In this document: piece by piece, positions 42,400-52,564 of the stretch | Numbering within the stretch: the stretch's first letter is position 1 | How the letters are laid out: the number at the start of each line of letters is the position of its first letter | Assembly (NCBI RefSeq): GCF_041260665.1 | Contig: NZ_JBGCCT010000012.1 | Span: 186,001 to 250,000, forward strand | DNA length: 64,000 nucleotides | From: Catenulispora sp. GP43 | GTDB lineage: Bacteria; Actinomycetota; Actinomycetes; Streptomycetales; Catenulisporaceae | Reading direction: 5' to 3' | Notes under the pieces: model-generated | What the model was told of the DNA's origin: nothing | Databases searched by the model: none | What the model saw: the letters and a program-made list of their open reading frames with translations, nothing else | Made by a program: the position numbers and the translations under genes

Positions 42400-44178
42400 A
42401 TGCTCAGCTCTGCCATACGCCGCTTCGGACTCGGCGTGGTCGCCACCGCGACCGCCGCGTCCGGCGCGCTGCTGGCGCCGGCCGCCCACGCCGCCGGCAC
42501 CTACAGCCTGTTGATCCTGCCCGACCACGGCGAGAACGCGATCTACAGCTTCATCAACACCGCGACCAAGAGCATCGACGTCACGATGTACGAGTTGCGC
42601 GACACGACCATCACCACGGCCCTGGTGAACAAGCAGAAGGCGGGCGTCAAGGTCCGGGTGATCCTGGACGGCAAGCAGACCTCGGTGAACAGCGCGGCCT
42701 ACAGCGCGCTGCAGGCCGGCGGCGTGAGCGTCGTGTACAGCTCCTCGGCGTTCACCTACACGCACCAGAAGACCATCACCGTCGACGGCGCGACGTCCTG
42801 GATCAGCACCGGCAACCTGGACAGCACCTACTACGCGACCTCGCGCGACTACTCGGTCTTCGACACCGACCAGAACGACGTGGCCGCCGTGGAGCAGGTG
42901 TTCGGCGCCGACTTCACCGACACCTCGATCACCCCGAGCGACGGCGACAACCTGGTCTGGTCGCCGACCGACTCGCAGACCCACCTGCTGGCCCTGATCA
43001 ACGGCGCCACCAAGACCCTGGACGTCCAGGAGGAGGAGTTCGGCGACACCGCGCTGATCAACGCGATCGTGGCGGCCGCGCAGCGCGGGGTGACGGTGCG
43101 CGCCGTGCTGGAGAACACCGGCGGCAAGTACAACAGCGAGATCAGCCAGGTCGAGGCGGCCGGAGTCAAGGTGACGCAGTACACCTCGCAGACCGGTTTC
43201 TACGTGCACGCCAAGGCGATCGTCGCCGACTACGGCACGGCGAGCGCGAAGGTGTTCCAGGGCTCTGAGAACTTCTCGGACAACTCGCTGAACGCCAACC
43301 GCGAACTCGGCCTGATCATCTCCGACTCCGGGGTCCTGACCGGGATCGAGAACACCTTCACCGCCGACTTCAACCAGACGCCGAGCAACGGCGGCGGCAG
43401 CACTTCCACCGTGACGGTCAGCAACCCGGGCAACCAGACCGGCACCGTCGGCACCGCGGCCTCCGTGCAGGTCTCGGCCGCCGACTCTGCGTCCGGCCAG
43501 ACCCTGGCCTACACCGCCACCGGTCTGCCGGCCGGCCTGTCCATCAACGGCTCGACCGGCGCCATCTCGGGCACCCCGACCACCGCGGGCACCAACTCCG
43601 TGACGGTCACCGCCACCGACGGCACCGGCGCGTCCGGCAGCACCACCTTCACCTGGACGGTCAACGCGGCCGGCGGCGGCAGCGGCTGCGCCGGCGGCCA
43701 GCTGCTGGGCGACCCCGGCTTCGAGGACGGCGCGAGCGACACCTCCTGGACCGCCTCCTCCAGCGGCATCATCAACGACGACACGACCGACGAGCCGGCC
43801 CACTCCGGTTCGTGGGACGCCTGGCTCGGCGGCACCGCCGGCACCACCGACACCACCGACACGCTGTCCCAGACCGTCGCGATCCCCAGCGGCTGCACGA
43901 CCTACTCGTTCAGCTTCTACCTGCACACGGACACGGCCGAGACCAGCACCACCAGGGCCTACGACAAGCTGACGCTGCAAGTTCTGGACGGCTCCGGCAA
44001 CGCCCTGAGCACGCTGAAGACCGTCACGAACCTGAACGCCACCAGCGGCTACGCCCAGCAGACCTACTCGCTGGCCTCGTACGCCGGCAAGACCGTCACG
44101 CTGAAGTTCACCGGCACCAACGACTACGAGGACCCGACCTCGTGGGTCATCGACGACGCCGCGTTGAACGTCGGCTGA
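42400..44178 (+). CDS. secreted phospholipase-D-like protein with Ig-like and C-terminal beta domains
   Basis: This 592-residue protein has a signal peptide (about 1-31, ending A-A-H-A). A PLD-like domain carries two HKD motifs: His122-x-Lys124-x4-Asp129 and His270-x-Lys272-x4-Asp277, with the following G-S-E-N-F-S. A putative Ig-like domain follows (about 345-425), with P-A-G-L-S-I-N-G-S-T-G-A-I-S-G-T-P. The C-terminal beta-sandwich (about 435-592) has G-D-P-G-F-E-D-G and W-V-I-D-D. It is a secreted phosphodiesterase or phospholipase by fold; the substrate is unknown. AGGAG lies 7 nt before the ATG at 42400. Confidence 0.88.
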   Translation: MLSSAIRRFGLGVVATATAASGALLAPAAHAAGTYSLLILPDHGENAIYSFINTATKSIDVTMYELRDTTITTALVNKQKAGVKVRVILDGKQTSVNSAAYSALQAGGVSVVYSSSAFTYTHQKTITVDGATSWISTGNLDSTYYATSRDYSVFDTDQNDVAAVEQVFGADFTDTSITPSDGDNLVWSPTDSQTHLLALINGATKTLDVQEEEFGDTALINAIVAAAQRGVTVRAVLENTGGKYNSEISQVEAAGVKVTQYTSQTGFYVHAKAIVADYGTASAKVFQGSENFSDNSLNANRELGLIISDSGVLTGIENTFTADFNQTPSNGGGSTSTVTVSNPGNQTGTVGTAASVQVSAADSASGQTLAYTATGLPAGLSINGSTGAISGTPTTAGTNSVTVTATDGTGASGSTTFTWTVNAAGGGSGCAGGQLLGDPGFEDGASDTSWTASSSGIINDDTTDEPAHSGSWDAWLGGTAGTTDTTDTLSQTVAIPSGCTTYSFSFYLHTDTAETSTTRAYDKLTLQVLDGSGNALSTLKTVTNLNATSGYAQQTYSLASYAGKTVTLKFTGTNDYEDPTSWVIDDAALNVG

Positions 44179-44190
44179 CACCTGGCGAAA

Positions 44191-44231
44191 AGCCGCTCTC
44201 GGCCGCCCTTGGAAGGCGGCCGAGAGCGGCT
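44191..44231. terminator. strong bidirectional terminator
   Basis: Perfect 17-bp arms (AGCCGCTCTCGGCCGCC) with a 7-nt loop lie between the convergent phospholipase-like and NmrA-like genes; an AAAA run precedes it, giving a U-tract for the minus-strand transcript. Confidence 0.85.
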
Positions 44232-44244
44232 ACAGCTACAGCGC

Positions 44245-45078
44245 TCAGAACGCCTCGGTGTTCGCCTCGACCCAGCTGCGGAAGTCCCGCGCCTTGTGTC
44301 CGGTCAGCGTCTCGACGTCCTCGCTCACCGCGTGCGGGCGCTCCAGGGACTGCGCCCAGAACTTGAGGATGTCGGCCAGGATCGGGGCCGGGACGTAGGC
44401 GCCCATCTGCTGGCGCACCTGCTCGACGTCGATCTCCACATACCGGATCGGGCGGCCGAGCACCTCGCCGATGACGCGGGCCTGATCGGCGTGCGTGAGC
44501 AGCTCCGGACCGGTGAGGTGGTACGCCTTGCCGGCGTGGCCCTCGGAGGTCAGCGCGGCCACCACGGCATCGGCGATGTCCGCCTCGTGGATCACCGGGG
44601 CCGCGGCCTCGGCGTAGGCGCCGCGGACCTCGTCGCCGTGCTTGGTCTGGTAGCTCCACGGCAGGATGTTGCCGGCGAAGGTGTCCGGCCGCAGGAACGT
44701 CCAGCTCATCCCGGAGGCGCGGAGCAGCTGCTCGAGCTCGTGGTGCCGGGTGGCGATCGGGCCGTCCTGCGCCTCGACGCCGTCGTCGACCGCGCCGGAG
44801 GACAGCAGGACCACGTGCCGCACGCCGGCGGCTTCGAAGGCCGCGACCAGCTCCGCGCCGACCTCCGGCGCGGGGAACAGGAACACCGACTCGACACCGT
44901 CGAGCGCCGGCCGCACGGACGCCACGTCGGCCAGGTCCGCGGCCACCGTCTCGACCCCGGCCGGCCACTGCGCCCGCTCCGGCCGGCGGCTCAGCGCCCG
45001 CACCGGCTGCCCCTCGTCGGCCAGGCGCTCCACGACGACGCGGCCGACGTTACCGGTGGCACCAGTGATCAGGATCAT
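44245..45078 (-). CDS. NmrA-like / atypical SDR family NAD(P)-binding protein
   Basis: This 277-residue protein starts with I-L-I-T-G-A-T-G-N-V-G-R, the Rossmann signature of NmrA/azoreductase-type atypical SDRs. R-A-L-S-R-R-P near residue 30 suggests NADP. It lacks a clear Y-x-x-x-K. Relatives reduce quinones or sense the NADP state. The ATG at 45078 has GGGAGA 5 nt upstream; a longer open frame to 45126 is not needed. It is divergent from a WYL-type regulator that probably controls it. Confidence 0.88.
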   Translation of the reverse strand: MILITGATGNVGRVVVERLADEGQPVRALSRRPERAQWPAGVETVAADLADVASVRPALDGVESVFLFPAPEVGAELVAAFEAAGVRHVVLLSSGAVDDGVEAQDGPIATRHHELEQLLRASGMSWTFLRPDTFAGNILPWSYQTKHGDEVRGAYAEAAAPVIHEADIADAVVAALTSEGHAGKAYHLTGPELLTHADQARVIGEVLGRPIRYVEIDVEQVRQQMGAYVPAPILADILKFWAQSLERPHAVSEDVETLTGHKARDFRSWVEANTEAF

Positions 45079-45157
45079 GAGTTCTCCCAGGTTCGTGATG
45101 ATGAGCGGTGGTGAGCGGTGCCTCATCGGCCCCGCATGAGTAACACTAGGAAGACTT

Positions 45158-45176
45158 GAGGACAGGTTCGGTCCTC
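45158..45176. promoter_or_regulatory. dyad GAGGAC-N7-GTCCTC between divergent genes
   Basis: A perfect 6-bp inverted repeat lies in the 128-bp gap between the NmrA-like gene and the WYL regulator, 30 bp before the regulator start. It is a plausible operator for that regulator. Confidence 0.4.
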
Positions 45177-46152
45177 GTTTCGCAGTGGATTTCCCAAGGG
45201 GGGCTCATGCTTCAGACCTCGGCCCGGCTGTTGCGTCTGCTGTCCCTGCTCCAGTCACGCCCCGACTGGCAGGGCACCGAACTCGCCGACCGCCTGGACG
45301 TCACCACCCGCACGGTCCGCCGCGACATCGACCGGCTGCGCGACCTCGGATATCCCGTGGACTCCACCCCGGGCATAGCCGGCGGCTACCGTCTCGGCGT
45401 CGGCGCGGCCCTTCCCCCGCTGCTGCTGGACGACGACGAGGCGGTGGCCGTGGCGGTCGGCCTGCGCGGCGCGGCGGCGGGCTGGGTGACCGGGATCGAG
45501 GAGAGCTCGCTGCGGGCGCTGAGCAAGATCGAGCAGATCCTGCCCTCGCGGCTGCGCCACCGGGTCAGCGGTCTGCAGTCCGCGATCATGCTGCTGCCCG
45601 GCGACTGCCCGGTCGTCGACGCCGACGTGCTCACCGCCCTGGCCTCGGCCTGCCGGGCCCACGAGGGCGTCCGCTTCGGCTACCGGGACAGCACACGGCG
45701 CGTCGAGCCCTACCGCCTGGTCCGCGCGGGGCGGAACTGGTACCTGCTCGCGTACGACCTGGACCGGGCCGACTGGCGCACCTTCCGCGTGGACCGCGTC
45801 GGGCGCCCGATCCAGCCCGGCGCCCGGTTCACCCCGCGTCCGGAGCCCGCCGGGGACACGGCGACGTACGTCTCCGACTCGCTGACCCGCGCGCCGTACC
45901 AGTACCAGGCCACGATCTTGTTCCACGCACCGCTGGCGGACGTCGCCCAGACCACCAGCCCGACCGCCGGCCGCCTCGAAGCGCGCGACGAGAACTCGTG
46001 CCTGTACCACACCGGCGCCGAAGCCCTCGACAGCATCGCGATCTACATCGCGCTCAAGGGGTTCGACTTCGAGGTGTTGGATCCGCCGGAGCTGAAGGAT
46101 TTCGTGGCCGAACTCGGTGCGCGGCTCACGCGGTCCGCCGCTACCCCCGCCG

Positions 46153-47619
<1,467 letters not shown>

Positions 47620-47781
47620 GCGACCTCCGTTCGGGAACGCCAGAATGCCGATGCAGTAACGCTAGCGGGCCCGCGGAGACTGTGCCTTCCGAGACAGGCC
47701 GCGGGCACGAGACCATAACGATCAGCGAGGCCGGCCGGCCTCGCACTACTGAACGCCCCCGACCGGGGGTAGGAGGTGACC

Positions 47782-48438
47782 GTGTACGACACGACAATGT
47801 CCCGCCAGGGCTACGGGATCTCGACGAACACCCTGTTCGCGCGCACCATGGGCTTCGTCGCCGCCACCGCGGCGCTGTTCGCGCTCGGCGCCTACACCGG
47901 CCGCAACCTGGCCCACGGCGCCGGCTTCATCGCGTTCATCGCCGCCTTCGCGGCCCTGATCGCGATGCGCTTCACCGCGGCCCGCTCGCCCCAGGCCACG
48001 GTGCTCCTGCTCGGCGCGTTCGGGTTGCTCATGGGCATCGCGATGGCGCCGACCCTGGTCTTCTACGCGACCACCGACCCGAAGGCCCTGTGGCAGGCCG
48101 GCGCCGCCACCGCGCTGTTCGTCGGCGCCCTGGGCTCGGCCGGCTACGCCACCGAGCGCGACCTGTCCGGGGTGGCCCGGGCGAGCTTCTGGGCCCTGGT
48201 GGCGCTGCTGGTCTTCGGCGTCGTGGCCATCTTCGTGCGCATCCCGCACGCCTCGGTGATCTACAGCGTGGCCGGCCTGGTGATCTTCGCCGGCTTCACC
48301 CTCGTGGACTTCCAGCGGCTGCGCCGGGTGCAGAACATCCAGTCGGCGCCGCTGCTGGCCGCGTCGATCTTCCTGGACATCCTGAACGTGTTCCTGTTCT
48401 TCCTCAGCCTGTTCGGCGGGAACGGACGACGCAACTGA
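47782..48438 (+). CDS. Bax inhibitor-1 / YccA-like membrane protein
   Basis: This 218-residue protein has seven hydrophobic segments and the family pattern F-A-G-F-T-L-V-D-F-Q-R-L near the sixth, followed by A-A-S-I-F-L-D-I-L-N-V-F-L-F-F-L. The family (TMBIM, YccA, YbhL) includes pH-dependent calcium leak channels and FtsH modulators. AGGAGG at 47771-47776 decides for the GTG at 47782; the GTG at 47776 overlaps that Shine-Dalgarno. Confidence 0.9.
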   Translation: MYDTTMSRQGYGISTNTLFARTMGFVAATAALFALGAYTGRNLAHGAGFIAFIAAFAALIAMRFTAARSPQATVLLLGAFGLLMGIAMAPTLVFYATTDPKALWQAGAATALFVGALGSAGYATERDLSGVARASFWALVALLVFGVVAIFVRIPHASVIYSVAGLVIFAGFTLVDFQRLRRVQNIQSAPLLAASIFLDILNVFLFFLSLFGGNGRRN

Positions 48439-48447
48439 CCCGCGGTA

Positions 48448-49725
48448 TCAGACCGACGCGCTGACCGCCGGTTCGGCTCCATGTAGGGGATGTGGAGCCG
48501 TGGCCGGCGGCAGATCCCGGACCGGCCGCAGGGGCGAGATCAGCAGGACCAGTCCCGCGGCCGGCACCCCGGCGGTCGTGATCCACATCGCGGTGGGCAC
48601 GCCGGCCAACGCGCCGAGTACGCCGCCGAGCAGAGCACCGAGCGGGAGCGTCCCGTAGTTGATGAACGAGGCGCTGGCGTTGACGCGCCCCAACAACCCC
48701 GGCGGGCAGTACGCCTGCACGAAGCCGGCCTTGATGACGTTGCCCGCGACCACACCTGCCGAGACGCTGAACGCCCCGACCAGATAGCACAGAGTCCCGA
48801 TCCCCTTGGCCGTCGCCGCGATCAGCACCGCGGGCAGCGCGAACCCGACCTCGAACAGCAGCGTCGCGCGCGCCGTGCCGATCCGTGCGGCGACCCGCCG
48901 GACCAGGAACGCCCCGAAAACCCCGCCGGTGCTCGCCGCGGCCACCAACAGGCCGACCGTCCCCGCGCCGAACCCGACGTCGCGGACCAGGAACACCGGC
49001 AGGATCGACTGATAGGCCATCAAGGCCAGGTTCGAGACGCCGCCGAACACCGTGAGGGTCCTGATCCACCGGTCCCGCGCGACCAGCCGCAGGCCTTCGG
49101 CGATCTCGCGCCGCATCACGCGCTCCACCGGCCGCGGCCGCTTCTCCTCGGCCCGGATCGATGTCAGACAGAGCACTGACACGACGAACGTCGAGGCGTT
49201 GACCAGCATGACGTCGAGCCCGCCGAGCGCCTGCGTCAGCAGCCCGCCGCCGCCGTTCCCGACGATCTGCGCCGCCGACGCGCTGCCCTGCAGCTTGGCG
49301 TTGCCCTCGGCCAGGTCCTCGGACGCGATCAGTGTCGGGAGGTAGGCGCGGTAGGCGGTCTGGTAGAACACGGAGGCCGCGCCGACCAGCAGCGTCACGG
49401 CGAGCAGGTACCCGACGCCGCCGCCGATGAGCGGGACGCTCGCGAGCAGGGCCCCGGACGCCGCCGCCGAGGCCAGCATCACCGGACGGTGCCGCGTCCG
49501 GTCCACCCACACCCCGACCGGCAGCGCGATCACCAGCCACGGCAGCCAGGCGGCCATGCTGAGCAGGCTGACCGCGAAGGTCCCGGCGTGCAGCGTCGTG
49601 ATGGCCACCAGCGGCACGGCCACGCTCGTCACGGAGGTGCCGAACTGGTCGGCGACGTCGCCGACGTAGAAACGGCGGAAGCCGGGGTCGCGGAGCAGCA
49701 GGCTGGAAGCGGCGGTCCGCCTCAT
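48448..49725 (-). CDS. MFS transporter (MFS_3 type)
   Basis: This 425-residue membrane protein has 12 predicted segments. The inter-helix motif G-V-W-V-D-R-T-R-H-R-P between segments 2 and 3 is that of drug-exporting major facilitator proteins. The start (ATG at 49725) overlaps the stop of its HTH regulator by ATGA, and the pair forms an operon. Export of a drug or metabolite is the likely role; no substrate can be named. Confidence 0.9.
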   Translation of the reverse strand: MRRTAASSLLLRDPGFRRFYVGDVADQFGTSVTSVAVPLVAITTLHAGTFAVSLLSMAAWLPWLVIALPVGVWVDRTRHRPVMLASAAASGALLASVPLIGGGVGYLLAVTLLVGAASVFYQTAYRAYLPTLIASEDLAEGNAKLQGSASAAQIVGNGGGGLLTQALGGLDVMLVNASTFVVSVLCLTSIRAEEKRPRPVERVMRREIAEGLRLVARDRWIRTLTVFGGVSNLALMAYQSILPVFLVRDVGFGAGTVGLLVAAASTGGVFGAFLVRRVAARIGTARATLLFEVGFALPAVLIAATAKGIGTLCYLVGAFSVSAGVVAGNVIKAGFVQAYCPPGLLGRVNASASFINYGTLPLGALLGGVLGALAGVPTAMWITTAGVPAAGLVLLISPLRPVRDLPPATAPHPLHGAEPAVSASV

Positions 49726-50264
49726 TTCCGCGGGAACGACTGGATCTGCACCGACACCGGCGAGCCGTCGGGGTCCTGCGGCGCACCGGCGTACCGGTCG
49801 ACGAGCGCCAGCAGATCCGCGTTGAGGGCGGCGAGCTGTTCGGGCGTCAGCCTGAGGTCCTGCCAGTCCGAGAGCGTGGCAGCGCTCTGCCATTCCGGGC
49901 TCCAGTCCTCGGCCAGGAACCGTTCGGTCCGGTCGAAGCACTGCCGCACGATGGCGCCGAGGTAGATGCCGAGCGCGCGCTCCCCCGGCATGTCCGACGG
50001 CTCGAGCACCTGGCGCTCGTCCACGGCCCGCCACCACCGCTCGCGCTTCGTGCCGCGCTCGACGTCCTCCTCGATGAAGCCGTGCTCGGCCAGCAGGCGC
50101 AGGTGCCAGCTGAGCGTCCCGGTGCTCTCGCCGAGGCGGCCGGCGAGCGTGGTCGAGGTCGCGGGGCCGTCGGCCTTGAGCGTGTCCAGGATGTCCATGC
50201 GGAGCGGATGCGCGAGAGCACGTAGGGATCGGACGTCCATGCGGCGGATCGGCTTGGCAGGCAT
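49722..50264 (-). CDS. ArsR-like winged-helix regulator of the MFS gene
   Basis: This 180-residue protein has an ArsR/HTH_20-type domain (L-A-H-P-L-R-M-D-I-L-D-T-L ... T-G-T-L-S-W-H-L-R-L-L-A) and a C-terminal helical extension. It is translated together with the MFS exporter. Its promoter contains a dyad, so self-repression relieved by the exported compound is likely (inference). No Shine-Dalgarno is present; the -10 box lies 6 nt before the ATG. Confidence 0.9.
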   Translation of the reverse strand: MPAKPIRRMDVRSLRALAHPLRMDILDTLKADGPATSTTLAGRLGESTGTLSWHLRLLAEHGFIEEDVERGTKRERWWRAVDERQVLEPSDMPGERALGIYLGAIVRQCFDRTERFLAEDWSPEWQSAATLSDWQDLRLTPEQLAALNADLLALVDRYAGAPQDPDGSPVSVQIQSFPRK

Positions 50265-50270
50265 GCCGCC

Positions 50271-50299
50271 ACCGTACTCTTACAGAGAATCCTCTGCAA
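50271..50299 (-). promoter_or_regulatory. promoter of the HTH-MFS operon
   Basis: TTGCAG (50299-50294) is spaced by 17 bp from TACGGT (50276-50271), which ends 6 nt before the ATG at 50264, so the mRNA is probably leaderless. Confidence 0.65.
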
Positions 50300-50303
50300 A
50301 GAG
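50277..50303. promoter_or_regulatory. operator-like dyad inside the HTH-MFS promoter
   Basis: CTCTTACAGAG, 4 bp, CTCTGCAAAGAG forms a near-perfect inverted repeat that fills the spacer between the -35 and -10 boxes. This is the expected site for an autorepressor. A further TCTGCAAGAG lies just upstream. Confidence 0.6.
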
Positions 50304-50326
50304 TCATCTGCAAGAGGGTCCGGCGG

Positions 50327-51577
50327 TCAGTTCACGCAGGCGACACCGCCCACGGTGGTGGCGTCGGAGACGGACGGCGGCGCGGCGGTCGGAACGGTCC
50401 GCGCGACAGACGCCCGATGCGCGCTGCTCGCGCTGTGGCCGGCGGCCTTGGCACCCGAGAAGTACTGCTTCATCGCGGCCTGGATCTTCGCCGGGTCGAC
50501 CAGGTTCACGTCCTCGCCGTCCTGCGTCGTGAAGCCCTCGACGGGCAGCGTGTGGAACTGGATCCGCCCGGCCTTCAGGCCGCCGGCCTTGGTGATCAGG
50601 GAGAGCACGTCGAAGCCGTTGTCCACGACGACGTCCCGCTTCAGCGCGCCGACCAGGTCCGAGAGCTTGCCGAGGTCGGTGAGCACGCCGTCGTCGGCCA
50701 GCTTGCGCTGCACCGCCGACAGGAACGCCTGCTGCCGCCGGGTCCGGTCCAGGTCGCCGCCGGGCAGGCCGTGCCGTTGCCGGACGAACGCCAGTGCCTT
50801 CGAGCCGTCCAGGGTCTGCACGCCGGCCGGGAAGTCGGCGCCGGAGTAGTCGTCCTGCACCGCGTTGTTCAGGCACACGGTCACGCCGCCCAGAGCCGTC
50901 GCCACGTCGTAGAAGCCGGCCAGGTTCACCTCGGCGAAGTGGTCGATCGGGACGTTCAGCAGGGCCTGCACCGCGGCGATCGCCGAGGCCCGGCCGGCCT
51001 CGCGGCCCGCGGCCTGCAGGGCGTCGCCGGTCGGCCCGTTGCCGGTCTTCGCCAGCGCCGCCTCCCGGGCCGCCTTGGCCCGGCCGTAGGCCTCCTTGAT
51101 CTTGTGCCAGCCCTGGTTCGGGATGTCGACCCAGTCGTCGCGCGGCACCGACACCGCGGTGGCCGGCGAGCCGTCGGCCGGGACGTGCAGCAGGATCAGG
51201 GTGTTGGTGTTGTAGCCGCCGACGTCGCTGGAGGAGCCGGCGTGCAGCTCGCCGAGCACCGCGCGCGGCAGGTCGTGGCCCTGGTTGTCGCGGCGCGAGT
51301 CCAGGCCCATCAGCAGGATGTTGACCGAGCCGTCGTGCGACTTCGGGATGGTCCCGCCGAGCGCGGCCGAGCGCTGGAAGCCGCCCAGCACCGCGGCCCG
51401 CAGCCAGGCCCCGGTGACGCTGACCAGCAGCACCGACATCGACAGCGTCGAGGCCGCCGCCCACAGCCAGCGCGAGCGCCGGCTCCGGGGGGCCCGCGCG
51501 GGCGGCCGGGGACGGGGCCCGGGTCGGCGACCATTGGGTCCGGCGGCGTACGGCGTTCCCGATGATGGTTGGTGCAC
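50327..51577 (-). CDS. LytR-CpsA-Psr (LCP) family cell-wall glycopolymer ligase
   Basis: This protein of about 416 residues has a Pro/Arg-rich cytoplasmic N-terminus, one membrane anchor (about 37-58) and an extracellular LCP domain with N-I-L-L-M-G-L-D-S-R, V-S-V-P-R-D-D-W-V-D-I-P and F-V-R-Q-R-H-G-L. These hold the conserved Arg and Asp residues that bind polyprenyl pyrophosphate. LCP enzymes attach teichoic acid, arabinogalactan or similar polymers to peptidoglycan. The start is uncertain: GTG at 51577 or ATG at 51625, both without Shine-Dalgarno. A Ser/Ala/Thr-rich tail ends in a lone Cys. Confidence 0.88.
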   Translation of the reverse strand: MHQPSSGTPYAAGPNGRRPGPRPRPPARAPRSRRSRWLWAAASTLSMSVLLVSVTGAWLRAAVLGGFQRSAALGGTIPKSHDGSVNILLMGLDSRRDNQGHDLPRAVLGELHAGSSSDVGGYNTNTLILLHVPADGSPATAVSVPRDDWVDIPNQGWHKIKEAYGRAKAAREAALAKTGNGPTGDALQAAGREAGRASAIAAVQALLNVPIDHFAEVNLAGFYDVATALGGVTVCLNNAVQDDYSGADFPAGVQTLDGSKALAFVRQRHGLPGGDLDRTRRQQAFLSAVQRKLADDGVLTDLGKLSDLVGALKRDVVVDNGFDVLSLITKAGGLKAGRIQFHTLPVEGFTTQDGEDVNLVDPAKIQAAMKQYFSGAKAAGHSASSAHRASVARTVPTAAPPSVSDATTVGGVACVN

Positions 51578-51650
51578 ATATCCAGCAAACCGCGTGAAGC
51601 GGCGTACCCTCAGGCGACACGCCATGACGGACGGTTTGTGAGGGTTCGAC

Positions 51651-51656
51651 TATTTT
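51651..51656 (+). promoter_or_regulatory. putative -10 box (TATTTT) of a leaderless DUF1003 transcript
   Basis: TATTTT ends 7 nt before the GTG at 51664, with no Shine-Dalgarno between. Confidence 0.4.
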
Positions 51657-51663
51657 ATGGCCT

Positions 51664-52563
51664 GTGAGCCTCTACACGTCCATGCGCCATCCCCACGTCC
51701 ACCGGCGGATCCGGCACGGCCACGCCCGGATCGAGCACGAGTACGCCGGCTCCGGGACCGGCGGGCGGCTGGCGGCGTGGATCACCCGCAGGCTGGGGTC
51801 GATGTGGACGGTCTACGTGTGCGTGGCGCTGACCGTGGTGTGGATGCTGCTGGGCTCGCGGGCGTTCCTCGGGTTCGACCCGTATCCGTACCCGTTCATG
51901 CTGTTCCTGGGCAATGTGGTGCAGCTGCTGCTGATCTTCGTCATCCTGCTCGGGCAGCAGGTGCTCGGCCGCACCGGCGACCGGCGCGCGGTCCAGACCT
52001 TCGAGGACGCCGAGGCGATCCTGCACGACTGCGAGCAGATCCAGAACCACCTCATCGCCCAGGACCGGCACCTGGCGGCGTGCGTGGTGCTGGACGAGAT
52101 CGAGCAGTTCCAACTGACCGCCGCCGCCGAGCGCTTCGCCGCCCCGCCGTCGATGGCCGACGAGCACATCGGCGTCAACGCCCGGCTGGCCGCCCGGATC
52201 ACCGCGCGGTGCGGCACCATGCCCGCCTTCTACGTCGCGGCGGCGTTCCAGCTGGTGTGGATCACGCTGGCGCAGACCGGGGTGCTGCGCTTCGACCCGT
52301 ACCCGTTCGCGTTCCTGCTGTTCCTGTCGAGCCTGGCCCAGCTGCTGCTGATGTTCGTGATCATGCTCGGCCAACAGGTCCTGGGCCGCGCCGCCGACCG
52401 GCGCGCGGAGATGACGTTCCGCGACGCCGAGGCGGTGCTGCGGGCCTGCGAGCGGCTGCAGGCGCACCTGCGGGCCCAGGACCTCGCGATCCGGCACGTG
52501 GTGGAGCACATGACGGCGTGCGGGGAGCGGCGGGACGGCGCGAGTCGGACCGCGGCCCTTTAG
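51664..52563 (+). CDS. internally duplicated DUF1003-like membrane protein
   Basis: This 299-residue protein consists of two similar halves. Each has a short helix (R-L-A-A-W-I-T-R-R-L-G, then R-L-A-A-R-I-T-A-R-C-G), two membrane segments around F-D-P-Y-P, the segment L-G-Q-Q-V-L-G-R and an E-D/R-D-A-E-A helix. The halves cover about residues 30-140 and 165-280. DUF1003 proteins usually have a single such unit, so this is a tandem duplication and fusion. The function of the family is unknown. The gene ends 1 bp before the stop of the opposing NicO-type gene. Confidence 0.82.
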   Translation: MSLYTSMRHPHVHRRIRHGHARIEHEYAGSGTGGRLAAWITRRLGSMWTVYVCVALTVVWMLLGSRAFLGFDPYPYPFMLFLGNVVQLLLIFVILLGQQVLGRTGDRRAVQTFEDAEAILHDCEQIQNHLIAQDRHLAACVVLDEIEQFQLTAAAERFAAPPSMADEHIGVNARLAARITARCGTMPAFYVAAAFQLVWITLAQTGVLRFDPYPFAFLLFLSSLAQLLLMFVIMLGQQVLGRAADRRAEMTFRDAEAVLRACERLQAHLRAQDLAIRHVVEHMTACGERRDGASRTAAL

Positions 52564-52564
52564 G

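Noticed and set aside
41653-44181. An 842-codon minus-strand frame opposite the phospholipase-like gene
   Set aside because: Mostly antisense of a clear PLD protein; only the part 41900-42050 looks protein-like and is reported separately as a remnant.
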